From an uncultured Rikenellaceae bacterium (GTDB lineage: Bacteria > Bacteroidota > Bacteroidia > Bacteroidales > Rikenellaceae), in assembly GCA_946486375.1 (NCBI GenBank), contig CAMLTW010000003.1, forward strand, positions 56,668-120,667: a stretch of 64,000 nucleotides of DNA, in the 5' to 3' direction. Both the position numbers and the translations under genes were made by a program. Numbering within the stretch: the stretch's first letter is position 1; each line of letters begins with the position of its first letter. The notes below the pieces were generated by a model, which worked only from the letters and a program-made list of their open reading frames with translations, was not told the origin of the DNA and made no database searches. Shown here piece by piece: positions 35,170 to 44,770 of the stretch.

Positions 35170-36048
35170 TCAGGATTTCAACCGATATTGGCCGGGAGTC
35201 ATGCCGGTGTGCTTTTTAAAGAAGCGTCCGAAGAAGGAGGCGTTGGGGAAATTCAGCTCGAGAGCGATTTGTTGGACGGTCTGTTTCGACGATTTGAGCA
35301 GCACCTGCGCATGAAGCACCAGGATCCGACTGATCCATTCCGGAACGGTATGTCCGCTCAGTCTCTTGATGACCTTCGAAAGGTATTTGGGGGTAAGACA
35401 CAGCCTGTCCGCGTAAAAACCCACGTTCCGCTGTTTCAGGTAGTGTTCCACGACCAGTTCCATGAATTTCCGGAGCAGATCGTTTTCCTGCAGGGAGGAC
35501 ACGGGAAGTTCCGGCATCGGCTCTTTCCGATAAATGTCGGCCAGTTCCACCAGCAGCGCATGGAGGAGATTTTGCACCACTTCCGTCCGGTATCGGGAAT
35601 CGTTTCGCAGCAGGCGGTCCCGGATGAATTCGTAGTAGCGGTCGAACAGTTCCGTTTCGTTTTCCGTCAGTCGGGTTTGGGGACGGTCTTGCATCGAGAG
35701 GTAGAAAGGGACGTTCCGGGTGAGCGTCGTACTGAGAAAAGCCGGATTGAAACCGATCACGCGAACGCGGCAGTCGGGGCTGTAATCCGACGGCTCCACG
35801 AGGGAATAGGGCAGGAGCGAAATCAGATCGTGTTTCCGGAGTTCGTAGTTGTAAAGGTTGACCGAGAACCGGCAGTTTCCTTCCAGACAGACGATGATGA
35901 TCAGGAAAGAAGTGCGATGGGGACGGGGATGGAAATTATCGGGGGAGGGCTTGAAATCGGCGATGAAAAAGTCGTTTGCGATCGTTTCGACTTCATTCGT
36001 TCCGAGGGCGCTGTGCAAATAATCCGGGATAAACACGGGATCTTTCAT
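35170..36048 (-). CDS. AraC-family transcriptional regulator
   Basis: A 292-residue regulator. An N-terminal cupin-like sensing domain (about residues 35-160, with FLIIIVCLEGNCRFSVN) is followed by the two-helix-turn-helix AraC domain at about 190-292 (VGFYADRLCLTPKYLSKVIK and NFPNASFFGRFFKKHTGMTPGQYR). Its target is not apparent. It lies downstream of the rhaR-like gene on the same strand with a 160-nt gap and is less clearly tied to rhamnose use. Confidence 0.9.
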   Translation of the reverse strand: MKDPVFIPDYLHSALGTNEVETIANDFFIADFKPSPDNFHPRPHRTSFLIIIVCLEGNCRFSVNLYNYELRKHDLISLLPYSLVEPSDYSPDCRVRVIGFNPAFLSTTLTRNVPFYLSMQDRPQTRLTENETELFDRYYEFIRDRLLRNDSRYRTEVVQNLLHALLVELADIYRKEPMPELPVSSLQENDLLRKFMELVVEHYLKQRNVGFYADRLCLTPKYLSKVIKRLSGHTVPEWISRILVLHAQVLLKSSKQTVQQIALELNFPNASFFGRFFKKHTGMTPGQYRLKS

Positions 36049-36208
36049 GGGTGCATGGGTTTGGGCTTAAAAATAGATACCGGCCCTTGTTCCTGCAAAT
36101 TTTCCGGAAAAGTTTTTTCCAGACCGGAAAATTCGCACGAAATCGACACGTGCAGTTGCTTGGAAATTTCCCCGGATTCATTTTTCGCTCTGCCCGCGGC
36201 CTCCCAGC

Positions 36209-37129
36209 CTACTGCATTTCGGTGAACCGGGTGGAATCCGTCCGGTACTCCATCGGGGGTTTTCCCGTCATTTTCTTGAAAAACGTGGAAAAGTACTCCA
36301 CGTTGTCGAAGTTGAGGGAAATGGAGATTTCCTTGATGCTTTTTTTCGTGGTGACCAGCAGGGCTTTGGCCTTCTGCAGCTTGAGTTCGCTCATGTATTT
36401 GGCCGGAGCGAAACCGGTGTATTCCTTGAAGGCCCGCCGGAACCAGGAGTAGCTCAGGTTCAGCTGTTCGGCGATCTCTTCCGGGGAGACGCTGTTGAAA
36501 ATGTTCTCCTGCATGATGATTTTGGCCTTGTTGATCCGGTTGATGATTTCCTTGTCGGCGAACTGCCTGTTCCGGTGGTTGAAGTACAGGATGCTGAGCA
36601 GGTGCGACACGATCCCGGCCATGAACTGCTGAAACCCGGCCCGTTCTTCTTCGGCGGCGTCGATGGCTTTGTTGTAAAGGGCCACGACCTCCTCGCTGAT
36701 CCCCATGTAGTACCGGGGATTCGTTTTGCGGAAAAAATTGTTTTTCAATAGGTTGTCCGCTATCGGGCCTTTGAAGCCGATCCAGTATTCGTCCCATCCG
36801 GTTTTCGGATCGGGGCGGTAGGTGTGCCACTCGCCCGGGAAAATCAGCAGCATGTCTCCTTCCCGCACATGCTGGAGGGGGGTGCTGGCGGTGCGGAAAC
36901 TTCCCGTACCCCGTGTGATGTAAACCATCTGAAACTCATTCAGAATCCGGCCTTTGGCATAGTCGAAGTTGTATTCCGTAGGATGGTCTTTGGGCGGATA
37001 GTTTTTCACTACCGTCATCCGGTGATAACCCACCGTGGTGACGGTCAGTCCCCAGAGCGCATCGGTTTCGTTAGCTACCAGGTATTTGAACAGCGAAGAG
37101 TATTCGGATACGGACACGGCGTCTTTCAT
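36209..37129 (-). CDS. AraC-family regulator, probable rhamnose activator (RhaR-like)
   Basis: A 306-residue regulator. The N-terminal cupin domain (residues 40-110: EFQMVYITRGTGSF, then GDMLLIFPGEWHTYRPD) should bind a sugar. The C-terminal AraC DNA-binding domain covers about 205-300 (SPEEIAEQLNLSYSWFRRAF and NFDNVEYFSTFFKKMTGKPPMEYR). It is transcribed divergently from rhaB-rhaA-rhaT with a 222-nt shared control region, the layout expected for the activator of that operon. The role is inferred from position; ligand rhamnose is likely. Confidence 0.88.
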   Translation of the reverse strand: MKDAVSVSEYSSLFKYLVANETDALWGLTVTTVGYHRMTVVKNYPPKDHPTEYNFDYAKGRILNEFQMVYITRGTGSFRTASTPLQHVREGDMLLIFPGEWHTYRPDPKTGWDEYWIGFKGPIADNLLKNNFFRKTNPRYYMGISEEVVALYNKAIDAAEEERAGFQQFMAGIVSHLLSILYFNHRNRQFADKEIINRINKAKIIMQENIFNSVSPEEIAEQLNLSYSWFRRAFKEYTGFAPAKYMSELKLQKAKALLVTTKKSIKEISISLNFDNVEYFSTFFKKMTGKPPMEYRTDSTRFTEMQ

Positions 37130-37190
37130 GGCAGGGACGATTGGCGCATTTCCGTTCAGTGGAAAATACGTTTGTGTTCTTATTTTCCTT

Positions 37191-37303
37191 CAAATATAGC
37201 GGTTTTTTGCCCGAACGTCGCTTTTCTCCGAAAAAAATAATCAAAATGACCATAAACAGAATCAATAATCAAAGCTGATTTGAAGGGAAAATGCCTACAT
37301 TTG
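37191..37303. promoter_or_regulatory. Divergent rhaR/rhaB control region
   Basis: TATATTTG on the minus strand (37198-37191) serves the AraC gene, and TACATTTG on the plus strand (37296-37303) serves rhaB. Between them AATAATCAAA occurs twice in direct orientation (37236-37245 and 37264-37273), 28 bp apart. These are candidate half-sites for the AraC-type regulator. Confidence 0.5.
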
Positions 37304-37351
37304 TCTAGCCTTGTCCGGATGCGGACGGAAAAACCGACTGACTTGAAAAAT

Positions 37352-38824
37352 ATGGAAAAAACTTTTTTGGCCATCGACCTGGGGGCTACCAGCGGACGAT
37401 CCATCGTCGGCAGAGTAGAGGGAGACCGGATCGAGATGAAGGAACTGACGCGCTTCGGGAATCATATCCGGAAGATCAGGGATCATTATTATTGGAATAT
37501 ATTCAACCTGTACGAACATATCAAGGAAGCGCTCGCCGCCTGTACCAAGGCGGGCATCATTCCGGATTCCATCGGGATCGACACCTGGGGCGTCGATTTC
37601 GCGCTGGCAGGAGAGGACGGGAATCTGCTGGGGCTGCCTTATGCCTACCGTGATCCTCATACGGAAGGAGCCCCGGAGGGGTATTTCCGGATCGTGCCGA
37701 GGGAAGAGGTTTACCGGCTGACGGGAATTCAGGTGATGAATTTCAACAGCCTGTACCAGCTTTATGCCCTGAAGCAGGAAAAGTCTTCCGTGCTGGAAGC
37801 GGCCCGGAAACTCCTTTTCATGCCCGACGCCCTTTCCTACCTGCTGACCGGAAACATGGTCACCGAGTATACGATCGCTTCCACTTCCCAAATACTGAAT
37901 CCCGAAACCAAACGGATGGAACCCTCACTGATGGAAGCGATCGGACTTTCGACCGACTTGTTCAGCGAAATCGTCATGCCCGGTACCGTTATCGGATACC
38001 TTTCCGAGGACATTGCCAAGGAAACGGGCGTGGGGCGGATACCGGTAGTAGCGGTGGCGGGACACGATACCGCATCGGCAGTGGCCGCCGTGCCGGCGCT
38101 GGATGAAAAATTCGCCTACCTGAGTTCGGGCACCTGGTCGCTGATGGGGATCGAAACCCGCTCTCCGATCATCAACGAACGGTCGATGCAGCTCAATTTC
38201 ACCAATGAAGGAGGCGTGGACGGAACGACCCGCTTCCTGAAGAACATCACCGGCATGTGGATTCTGGAACAGTGCCGGAAAGAGTGGGAGCGGGAGGTGC
38301 AGTATTCCTATCCGCAGTTGGTGGGGATGGCTTACAGCGTGGATCCTTTCCAGTGCATGATCGACCCCGATCATCCTTCGTTCGCCAATCCGGAGAGCAT
38401 GACGGGGGCCATACATGCCTATTGCCTGGCGACCGGACAGAAGAGGCCGGAAACGCACGCCGAAATCGTCCGGACAATCTTCGAGAGTCTGGCTCTGAAA
38501 TACCGGGTGGTGCTCGAAATGCTCCGTTCGGTGGCGCCGTTCGAGATCGAAAGGCTGCACGTGATCGGGGGAGGCTCGCAGAATGAGCTGCTCAACCAGT
38601 TCACGGCGAATGCGTTGGGAATTCCCGTGCTTTCGGGGCCGTCGGAGGCCACGGCGATGGGGAACATCATGATCCAGGCGCAGGCTTCGGGGCTGGTGGA
38701 TTCTCTGCACGGGATGCGCGAAATGATCGCCGCTTCCATCGACATCAAGACCTATGCGCCCCAGCAACGGGAAATGTGGGCCGAGGCCTATGATCGTTAT
38801 GTGAATATTTGTAACCTAAAATAA
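37352..38824 (+). CDS. rhaB: Rhamnulokinase
   Basis: A 490-residue FGGY-family kinase that phosphorylates L-rhamnulose. It has the N-terminal phosphate loop [27 protein letters not shown] near residue 75 with the catalytic Asp, [14 protein letters not shown] near 230, and the C-terminal ATP-site [14 protein letters not shown]. The ATG at 37352 gives [17 protein letters not shown]. First gene of the rhamnose operon, 17 nt before rhaA. Confidence 0.95.
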   Translation: MEKTFLAIDLGATSGRSIVGRVEGDRIEMKELTRFGNHIRKIRDHYYWNIFNLYEHIKEALAACTKAGIIPDSIGIDTWGVDFALAGEDGNLLGLPYAYRDPHTEGAPEGYFRIVPREEVYRLTGIQVMNFNSLYQLYALKQEKSSVLEAARKLLFMPDALSYLLTGNMVTEYTIASTSQILNPETKRMEPSLMEAIGLSTDLFSEIVMPGTVIGYLSEDIAKETGVGRIPVVAVAGHDTASAVAAVPALDEKFAYLSSGTWSLMGIETRSPIINERSMQLNFTNEGGVDGTTRFLKNITGMWILEQCRKEWEREVQYSYPQLVGMAYSVDPFQCMIDPDHPSFANPESMTGAIHAYCLATGQKRPETHAEIVRTIFESLALKYRVVLEMLRSVAPFEIERLHVIGGGSQNELLNQFTANALGIPVLSGPSEATAMGNIMIQAQASGLVDSLHGMREMIAASIDIKTYAPQQREMWAEAYDRYVNICNLK

Positions 38825-38841
38825 TTAACCGACCAAAAAAA

Positions 38842-40107
38842 ATGAGCAAAGAACAAAAAGTGGAACAGGCGTTCGCTGCAGCAGCGGAACGTTATGCGGA
38901 ATTGGGCGTGGATGTGAACAAGGCCCTCGAACAGTTGCAAAATCTGCCGATTTCGATTCACTGCTGGCAGGGGGACGACGTTTCCGGCTTCGAGAATCCG
39001 GACGGGCCGCTGACCGGCGGGATTCAGACGACTGGAAATTATCCGGGCAAGGCCCGCACGCCGAAAGAGTTGTATGCCGATTTGGAAGAGGCGCTTTCCC
39101 TGATTCCGGGGGTGCACCGGGTGAACGTGCATGCCATTTACGGCGATTTCTCGGACGGCAGGGCCGACCGGAACCAGATCGAACCCAAACATTTCCAGGG
39201 CTGGATCGACTGGGCGAAAAAGGTAGGCGTGAAACTCGATTTCAATTCCACCTGTTTCTCGCATCCGCTGGCGGACGACGGATTCACGCTTTCCAACCGG
39301 AAAAAGGAAATCCGGGATTTCTGGATCGAACACGTGAAACGGTGCCGGATCATCAGCGCCGAAATCGGGAAGCAGCTCGGTTCGCCCTGTATCCACAACA
39401 TCTGGATTCCGGACGGTTCGAAGGATATGACGGTGGACAAATTGTTGTACCGGCAGAACCTGAAAAATGCGCTCGACGAGATTTTTAGCCTGAAGCTCGA
39501 TCCGCAGTACATGCGCGACTGCATCGAAAGCAAGCTGTTCGGGATCGGAAGCGAAAGCTATGTGGTGGGTTCGCATGAATTCTACATGGGATACGGCGTC
39601 GCCAACCAGGTGATGATTACGCTGGACGCCGGTCATTTCCATCCGACGGAAGTGATTTCGGACAAGATTTCTTCCCTGCTGTTGTTCGCTCCGGAAATCA
39701 TGCTGCACGTCAGCCGCGGGGTGCGGTGGGACAGCGACCACGTGGTGACGCTGACGGACGAACTGCTGGCGCTGGCACAGGAAATCGTACGGGCCGACGC
39801 GCTCGACCGGGTGCATGTGGGACTGGACTATTTCGACGCTTCCATCAACCGGATCGGGGCTTACGTGACCGGAACGCGGGCTACGCAGAAAGCGTTCCTG
39901 CAGGCCCTGCTCGAACCTACGGCCAAACTGCGGGAGTTCGAAGATAAGGGGCAGTATTTCGAACGCCTCGCTTTCCTCGAAGAAATGAAGTCGCTGCCGT
40001 GGAATGCGGTTTACGATTACTTCTGCCTGAAGAACGGCACGGCCGTCGGTACGGAGTATGTGGGGAAAATCCAGCAGTACGAAAAGGACGTGACCTCCAA
40101 ACGGTAA
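38842..40107 (+). CDS. rhaA: L-rhamnose isomerase
   Basis: A 421-residue isomerase converting L-rhamnose to L-rhamnulose, close to the usual 417-419 residues. Conserved tracts: [14 protein letters not shown] near residue 38, [11 protein letters not shown] near residue 97, [17 protein letters not shown] near 130, the metal-site region [12 protein letters not shown] near 258, and [12 protein letters not shown] near 293. Second gene of the rha operon. Confidence 0.97.
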   Translation: MSKEQKVEQAFAAAAERYAELGVDVNKALEQLQNLPISIHCWQGDDVSGFENPDGPLTGGIQTTGNYPGKARTPKELYADLEEALSLIPGVHRVNVHAIYGDFSDGRADRNQIEPKHFQGWIDWAKKVGVKLDFNSTCFSHPLADDGFTLSNRKKEIRDFWIEHVKRCRIISAEIGKQLGSPCIHNIWIPDGSKDMTVDKLLYRQNLKNALDEIFSLKLDPQYMRDCIESKLFGIGSESYVVGSHEFYMGYGVANQVMITLDAGHFHPTEVISDKISSLLLFAPEIMLHVSRGVRWDSDHVVTLTDELLALAQEIVRADALDRVHVGLDYFDASINRIGAYVTGTRATQKAFLQALLEPTAKLREFEDKGQYFERLAFLEEMKSLPWNAVYDYFCLKNGTAVGTEYVGKIQQYEKDVTSKR

Positions 40108-40134
40108 CCGGTATTTAGCAGACAGAAGAAGCGT

Positions 40135-41172
40135 ATGAATACCATTATCGGATTACTGATCATAGCGGTCGGGAGTTTCGGACAGTCGAGCTCTTACGTG
40201 CCGATCAACAAGGTGAAGCAGTGGTCGTGGGAGAGTTTCTGGCTCGTGCAGGGACTTTTCGCATGGCTCGTTTTCCCGTATATCGGCTCGCTGATTACGG
40301 TCGGCGAAAGCGGAGCCTCCCTTTCCGCCATTCTGGGAGCGGGGGACGGCGCTGCGTGGAAGTCCATCGGATTCGGAATGCTCTGGGGGGTCGGCGGACT
40401 GACTTTCGGGCTGAGCATGCGTTACCTGGGAGTGGCTTTGGGACAGTCCATTTCTCTCGGCACGTGTTCGGCTTTCGGGACGCTGATTCCGGCCATCATC
40501 AAGGGAGACGACCTGTTTTCGGCTTCGGGGCTGATCCTGTTGTCGGGCGTTTGCATCACGATTGCAGGGATTGCCGTTATCGGGTATGCCGGGGCGCTCC
40601 GTTCCAGAAATATGACGGAAGAGGAGCGGCTGGCCGCCATCAAGGATTTCGCGTTGAAGAAAGGTTTGCTCGTGGCGTTGCTGGCGGGGGTGATGAGCGC
40701 CTGCTTCAACCTGGGACTGACCGCCGGCGAACCCATCAAGGCGAAAGCCATCGAGTTGGGCGCGCGGGAGTTGTTTGCGCTGAATCCGGTCATCATGCTG
40801 GTGACCGTCGGAGGGCTGATTACCAACTTCGCTTACTGCATTTCGCAGAACATCAAGCATGGCACGGGGAAGGATTATTTTTCGGTGCCGGGTAAGATTC
40901 TGGTGAACAACATCCTGTTCTGTGCTTTGGCCGGAGTGCTGTGGTACTCGCAGTTCTTCGGACTGGGAGCCGGACAGAGCTTTTTCGAGCCGGGCAGCGT
41001 GATGATGGCTTTTTCGTGGAGCATCCTGATGGCGCTGAACGTGATTTTCAGCAACGTCTGGGGCATCATTCTGAAAGAGTGGCGGGGATGCGGATCGAAG
41101 ACCATGGCTGTGCTTGTGTTGGGGCTGTTGATCCTGATTTTCTCCGTGTTCTATCCGGAACTGATGAAATAG
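40135..41172 (+). CDS. rhaT: L-rhamnose/proton symporter RhaT
   Basis: A 345-residue inner-membrane transporter with about ten hydrophobic helices. It starts with the family sequence IIGLLIIAVGSFGQSSSYVPINKVKQWSWE and has further conserved tracts (GVGGLTFGLSMRYLGVALGQ, SACFNLGLTAG). It imports rhamnose with protons. Third gene of the operon, 27 nt after rhaA. A strong terminator follows. Aldolase and lactaldehyde reductase genes needed to finish the pathway are not next to it. Confidence 0.96.
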   Translation: MNTIIGLLIIAVGSFGQSSSYVPINKVKQWSWESFWLVQGLFAWLVFPYIGSLITVGESGASLSAILGAGDGAAWKSIGFGMLWGVGGLTFGLSMRYLGVALGQSISLGTCSAFGTLIPAIIKGDDLFSASGLILLSGVCITIAGIAVIGYAGALRSRNMTEEERLAAIKDFALKKGLLVALLAGVMSACFNLGLTAGEPIKAKAIELGARELFALNPVIMLVTVGGLITNFAYCISQNIKHGTGKDYFSVPGKILVNNILFCALAGVLWYSQFFGLGAGQSFFEPGSVMMAFSWSILMALNVIFSNVWGIILKEWRGCGSKTMAVLVLGLLILIFSVFYPELMK

Positions 41173-41193
41173 TCCTTGTTTGAAGATAAGACG

Positions 41194-41235
41194 AAAAAGG
41201 GCTGTGCTGCGGATGGCAGTACGGCTCTTTTTTTC
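41194..41235 (+). terminator. Terminator of the rhaBAT operon
   Basis: AAAAAGGGCTGTGCT pairs over 15 bp (with G-U pairs) with AGTACGGCTCTTTTT. The loop is short and TTT follows. It lies 22 nt past the rhaT stop. Confidence 0.85.
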
Positions 41236-41269
41236 TACCTTTACCTTCACTAACCCGAATACCGAAGTC

Positions 41270-42316
41270 ATGAAAAAAAAGCATGGTCTATTGATCGTCG
41301 CCTGTAGCCTGCTGTCCGTGGCGACCGTAGCGCAACCCCGATTCCGTTTACGGACGGACGAAGCCAACCGGAAAGTCGACGTTTGGGCGGACGGACGGCT
41401 TTTCACTTCCTATTGCTTCGAGGAAAAATTCCGGAAGCCTGTCTTGTACCCGGTCAATACGGCGTCGGGGATCGAAATCACCCGCGGGTTTCCATATCGG
41501 CCGAGGGCTTTCGAACATGCCGATCATCCCCACCAGGTAGGGATGACTTTCGTGTTCGGAAAGGTGAACGGCCGGGATTTCTGGAACGATTCCTACGCCC
41601 GTCCTGCCGCGGATAAATACAAGTACGGTTTTATCCGTCACCGCAAAATCACCCGTTTGTCGGAAGGAGATGACCGGGCGGTGCTCGGCGTGGAAACGGA
41701 GTGGCTGGACAACGACGGAAACGTTCTGTTGACGGAAGAGGCGACCTATGCGTTTTCCGGCAGCGGCGATCTGCGCACGGTCGAACGGGAAAGCGTGTTG
41801 ACCGCCGCTACGGACACGGTCACTTTTTCGGACAATAAGGAGGGGCTGTTCGCCATCCGGCTGGAAAAGGCGTTCGAGGAACCGGCCAGGGGGCCGGAGT
41901 ACCATACGGACAGTCTGGGTTATCCGCTGCCGGAAAAGACGATCTTCAACCGGGGTACGCGGGGCGTGATGCGGAACGACCGGGGCGAGGAACGGGAAGC
42001 GGGCGTTTTCGGAAAGCCTGCCCGGTGGATCAGCAACACCACCGAAAAAGACGGGGAGTCTGTTACCGTGGTTCTGATGGATCACCGGAGCAATCCGGGC
42101 TATCCGGCGCGGGCTTTCGCCAGGGGATACGGATTGTTTTCCCTCAACAACCTGGGAACGCAATGCTACGATCCGAATGCACAGCCGTTTTCCCTGACCC
42201 TTCGGAAAGGGGAATCCTTGCGCTTCCGGCACAAATTCGCCGTGGTTTCCGGTCGAAAGGTAACGGATGCCGAAATCGAAAGCATGTGGCGGGAATTCAA
42301 TGCTGGGGAACGGTAA
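41270..42316 (+). CDS. Secreted PmoA-like protein (DUF6807 family)
   Basis: A 348-residue protein with a signal peptide (GLLIVACSLLSVATVAQ). The body is all-beta, with family tracts KPVLYPVNTASGIEITRGFP, HADHPHQVGMTF and GKPARWISNTTE, and late RFRHKFAVVSG. In Bacteroidota this PmoA/DUF6807 family often accompanies sugar-utilisation genes, but its activity is not established. It follows the rha operon across a terminator with a weak -7-like TACCTTTA (41236-41243), so it may be expressed separately. A periplasmic role with rhamnosides is a guess from neighbourhood. Confidence 0.82.
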   Translation: MKKKHGLLIVACSLLSVATVAQPRFRLRTDEANRKVDVWADGRLFTSYCFEEKFRKPVLYPVNTASGIEITRGFPYRPRAFEHADHPHQVGMTFVFGKVNGRDFWNDSYARPAADKYKYGFIRHRKITRLSEGDDRAVLGVETEWLDNDGNVLLTEEATYAFSGSGDLRTVERESVLTAATDTVTFSDNKEGLFAIRLEKAFEEPARGPEYHTDSLGYPLPEKTIFNRGTRGVMRNDRGEEREAGVFGKPARWISNTTEKDGESVTVVLMDHRSNPGYPARAFARGYGLFSLNNLGTQCYDPNAQPFSLTLRKGESLRFRHKFAVVSGRKVTDAEIESMWREFNAGER

Positions 42317-42356
42317 ATCCGGTCCGTTTCCTTCGAAAAAAGGATAAATGAACAGG

Positions 42357-42393
42357 AAAGGGTTTCGGTATGAAATGCCGGGGCCTTTTTTTG
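42357..42393 (+). terminator. Probable terminator after the PmoA-like gene
   Basis: AAAGGGTTTCGG, loop TATGAAATG, CCGGGGCCTTTTTTT: an imperfect stem with a T tract. Confidence 0.6.
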
Positions 42394-42437
42394 CTTAAAA
42401 TCTATGGGCGGAAATTCTTTTTTTGGATAAAATGATT

Positions 42438-42445
42438 TACCTTTG
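42438..42445 (+). promoter_or_regulatory. -7 element for gcvH
   Basis: TACCTTTG, an exact TAnnTTTG match. The implied leader is about 110 nt long before the ATG at 42565. No known glycine-riboswitch sequence was recognised in it. Confidence 0.5.
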
Positions 42446-42564
42446 GCGAACCGAAGGGAATAAGACGGTGAAAAAGACGGGGTTACAAGCCTGATATGCT
42501 GTTAACAAACTAACGGCGCGGGAAGGGTTGCATCCGGAATGTCATCACTTTAAACATACTTTTT

Positions 42565-42942
42565 ATGAATATACCATCGAATTTGAAGTACTCCGAAGAC
42601 CACGAATGGTTGCGAATCGAAGGAGAAGAAGCCTACGTAGGTATCACGGATTTCGCCCAGAGCCAGTTGGGCGATATCGTTTTTCTGGATGTGGACACGG
42701 TGGGCGAGACGCTGGAAAGCGGCGACGTTTTCGGTACCATCGAGGCGGTTAAAACCGTTTCCGATGCTTTTTTGCCGGTGGGCGGCGAAGTGCTGGAATT
42801 CAACGAACTGCTGAACGAGGCTCCCGAAACGGTCAATAAAGATCCTTACGGAGAAGGCTGGATCGTCAAAATCCGGATGACCGATCCTGTGCAGGCGGAA
42901 GGGTTGCTTTCGGCGGACGGGTATGCGGCATTGATCGGCTAA
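42565..42942 (+). CDS. gcvH: Glycine cleavage system H protein
   Basis: A 125-residue lipoyl carrier of the glycine cleavage complex, full length. The lipoylation site is K63 in [12 protein letters not shown], within a typical beta-hairpin fold, and [11 protein letters not shown] follows near residue 92. gcvT and gcvP are not adjacent. mdh follows after 84 nt. Confidence 0.96.
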   Translation: MNIPSNLKYSEDHEWLRIEGEEAYVGITDFAQSQLGDIVFLDVDTVGETLESGDVFGTIEAVKTVSDAFLPVGGEVLEFNELLNEAPETVNKDPYGEGWIVKIRMTDPVQAEGLLSADGYAALIG

Positions 42943-43026
42943 GGGCGATACCGCGGCGACAGCGGAATTTTTTCCCGGAAAACCGGGAACGAATCATACA
43001 TTGGACAATAAATTTTTTTGCAAATT

Positions 43027-43971
43027 ATGGGAAACAAAGTAACGGTAGTGGGCGCAGGCAACGTGGGAGCCACGTGTGCCAATGTGATCGCCACGCGCGA
43101 GCTGGCCAGCGAACTGGTGCTGCTTGACATCAAGGAAGGATTCGCGGAAGGCAAGATGCTGGACATTTTCCAGACGGCTACGCTGCTCGATTTCGATACC
43201 CATTTGACCGGGGTGACGAACGACTATGCGCAGACGGCCGATTCCGATGTGGTGGTCATCACTTCCGGGATGCCGCGCAAACCAGGGATGACGCGGGAAG
43301 AGTTGATCGGAGTGAATGCCGGCATCGTGAAAAACGTGGTGGAAAGCGTGCTGAAATATTCTCCGGATGCGGTGATCGTCATCATCAGCAACCCGATGGA
43401 CACCATGACTTATCTGGCTACCCGGATCAGCGGGCTGCCGAGAAACCGGGTGTTCGGGATGGGAGGCGCGCTGGACAGCGCCCGTTTCAAATGCTACCTG
43501 AGCAAGGCCCTCAAGGTGAATTCCAACGAAGTGGAAGGCATGGTGATCGGCGGCCACGGAGACACGACGATGATTCCGTTGATCGACAAGGCGCATTACA
43601 AGGGCATTCCCGTGTCGGAACTGGCCGATTCCGAAACGCTGAAAAAAGTGGCGGCCGACACGATGGTAGGGGGCGCTACGCTGACTTCGCTGCTGGGTAC
43701 TTCCGCCTGGTATGCTCCGGGAGCCGCTGCCGCTTACGTGGTGGAATCGATCCTGCGCGATCAGAAGAAAGTAATTCCTTCGTGCGTTTCGCTGGAAGGG
43801 GAATACGGACAGAACGACATCTGTATCGGAGTTCCGGCTGTGATCGGTAAGGACGGGGTGGAAAAGATCCTCGAACTGAACCTGACCGAGGAAGAAAAGG
43901 CCGCGTTCGAAAAGAGCGCCGCTGCCGTGCGCAAAACCAATTCGGTGCTGAAGGAACTCAGCGTATTGTAA
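43027..43971 (+). CDS. mdh: Malate dehydrogenase (LDH-like type)
   Basis: A 314-residue NAD-dependent malate dehydrogenase of the LDH-like subfamily. N-terminal Rossmann motif VGAGNVGATCAN, substrate arginines in MPRKPGMTREE near residue 80, and the catalytic His in GGHGDTTMIP near residue 175. The start MGNKVTVVGAG at 43027 is preferred over an ATG three codons upstream. A terminator follows. Confidence 0.95.
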   Translation: MGNKVTVVGAGNVGATCANVIATRELASELVLLDIKEGFAEGKMLDIFQTATLLDFDTHLTGVTNDYAQTADSDVVVITSGMPRKPGMTREELIGVNAGIVKNVVESVLKYSPDAVIVIISNPMDTMTYLATRISGLPRNRVFGMGGALDSARFKCYLSKALKVNSNEVEGMVIGGHGDTTMIPLIDKAHYKGIPVSELADSETLKKVAADTMVGGATLTSLLGTSAWYAPGAAAAYVVESILRDQKKVIPSCVSLEGEYGQNDICIGVPAVIGKDGVEKILELNLTEEEKAAFEKSAAAVRKTNSVLKELSVL

Positions 43972-44020
43972 TTCGGTCGGAGAGCGGAGCGCATTTGTCG
44001 CCCGCTTGTCCATGAATAAA

Positions 44021-44057
44021 AAGGAGGGCAACGGATTCGTTGCCTTCCGCCGTTTTT
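44021..44057 (+). terminator. mdh terminator
   Basis: GGAGGGCAACG-GATT-CGTTGCCTTCC (one G-U pair), followed by GCCGTTTTT. Confidence 0.75.
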
Positions 44058-44074
44058 AACCCTTTCTTAAATTG

Positions 44075-44764
44075 ATGAAAAAATTAGCACTTTTACTGAC
44101 TTTATGCGGATTGCTGGTATGTCACGCCGGACAATGCTGGGATAAAAATTATTGTTCTTCCATCGGATTGACAGTCAAGGCTTCGTCCAATGGAGCGGGC
44201 GGGGAGTTCTATTATCGCCTGCAGCCCCGCTTTACGATTCGGGCCGGGTACGAATACCTCCGTTTTAAGATAGATCATGATTTCGACCAGCGGGATATCC
44301 AACTGTCGGGAAAAATCCGGTACCGCACGGGAAGCCTATTCGTGGGCGCCACGTATCAGTTTCTCGGTTGGATGTACGTGAACGGCGGGGTCGGGTGGTT
44401 GAATTTCGAACCGACCGTGAAGGCCGCCTCCATAAGCGGATTCGAATACGGAGACATCGTCCTGAAACCGGATGTGGTAGGAGATATCCGTTTTACGATC
44501 AAGCCCGGCTTGCGGGTGGCGCCTTACCTCGGTATCGGTTTCGGGCGGATCGCCCCTCGGCACCGAACCGTTTCCTTCGCTTTCGAACTCGGGGCCTACT
44601 ACATGGGAAAGCCCAAGATCGACATCCAGGCGACCGGTATGCTGGCGCCTTCCATGGAAGCCGACCACATCGCTTTGCTGGAACATCAGATTCGGGATTA
44701 CCGCCTGTATCCGGTATTGAAGTTCAACCTTTCTTTCAAACTGTTTACCTTTAAGAAAAAATAG
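44075..44764 (+). CDS. Predicted outer-membrane beta-barrel protein
   Basis: A 229-residue secreted protein with a signal peptide (KKLALLLTLCGLLVCHAGQC). The mature part alternates hydrophobic and polar residues in strand-like blocks rich in aromatic residues and glycine (FYYRLQPRFTIRAGYEYLRF, SLFVGATYQFLGWMYVNGGVGW, LRVAPYLGIGFGRIAP) and ends in FKLFTFKK. This fits an 8-12-stranded outer-membrane barrel. No specific family recognised. It is followed 6 nt later by a lipoprotein gene. Confidence 0.7.
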   Translation: MKKLALLLTLCGLLVCHAGQCWDKNYCSSIGLTVKASSNGAGGEFYYRLQPRFTIRAGYEYLRFKIDHDFDQRDIQLSGKIRYRTGSLFVGATYQFLGWMYVNGGVGWLNFEPTVKAASISGFEYGDIVLKPDVVGDIRFTIKPGLRVAPYLGIGFGRIAPRHRTVSFAFELGAYYMGKPKIDIQATGMLAPSMEADHIALLEHQIRDYRLYPVLKFNLSFKLFTFKKK

Positions 44765-44770
44765 ACCGAC

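Noticed and set aside
42446..42564. Long gcvH leader as a possible glycine riboswitch
   Set aside because: The conserved glycine-aptamer sequences were not found in the 110 nt, and no convincing alternative structure was seen by eye.
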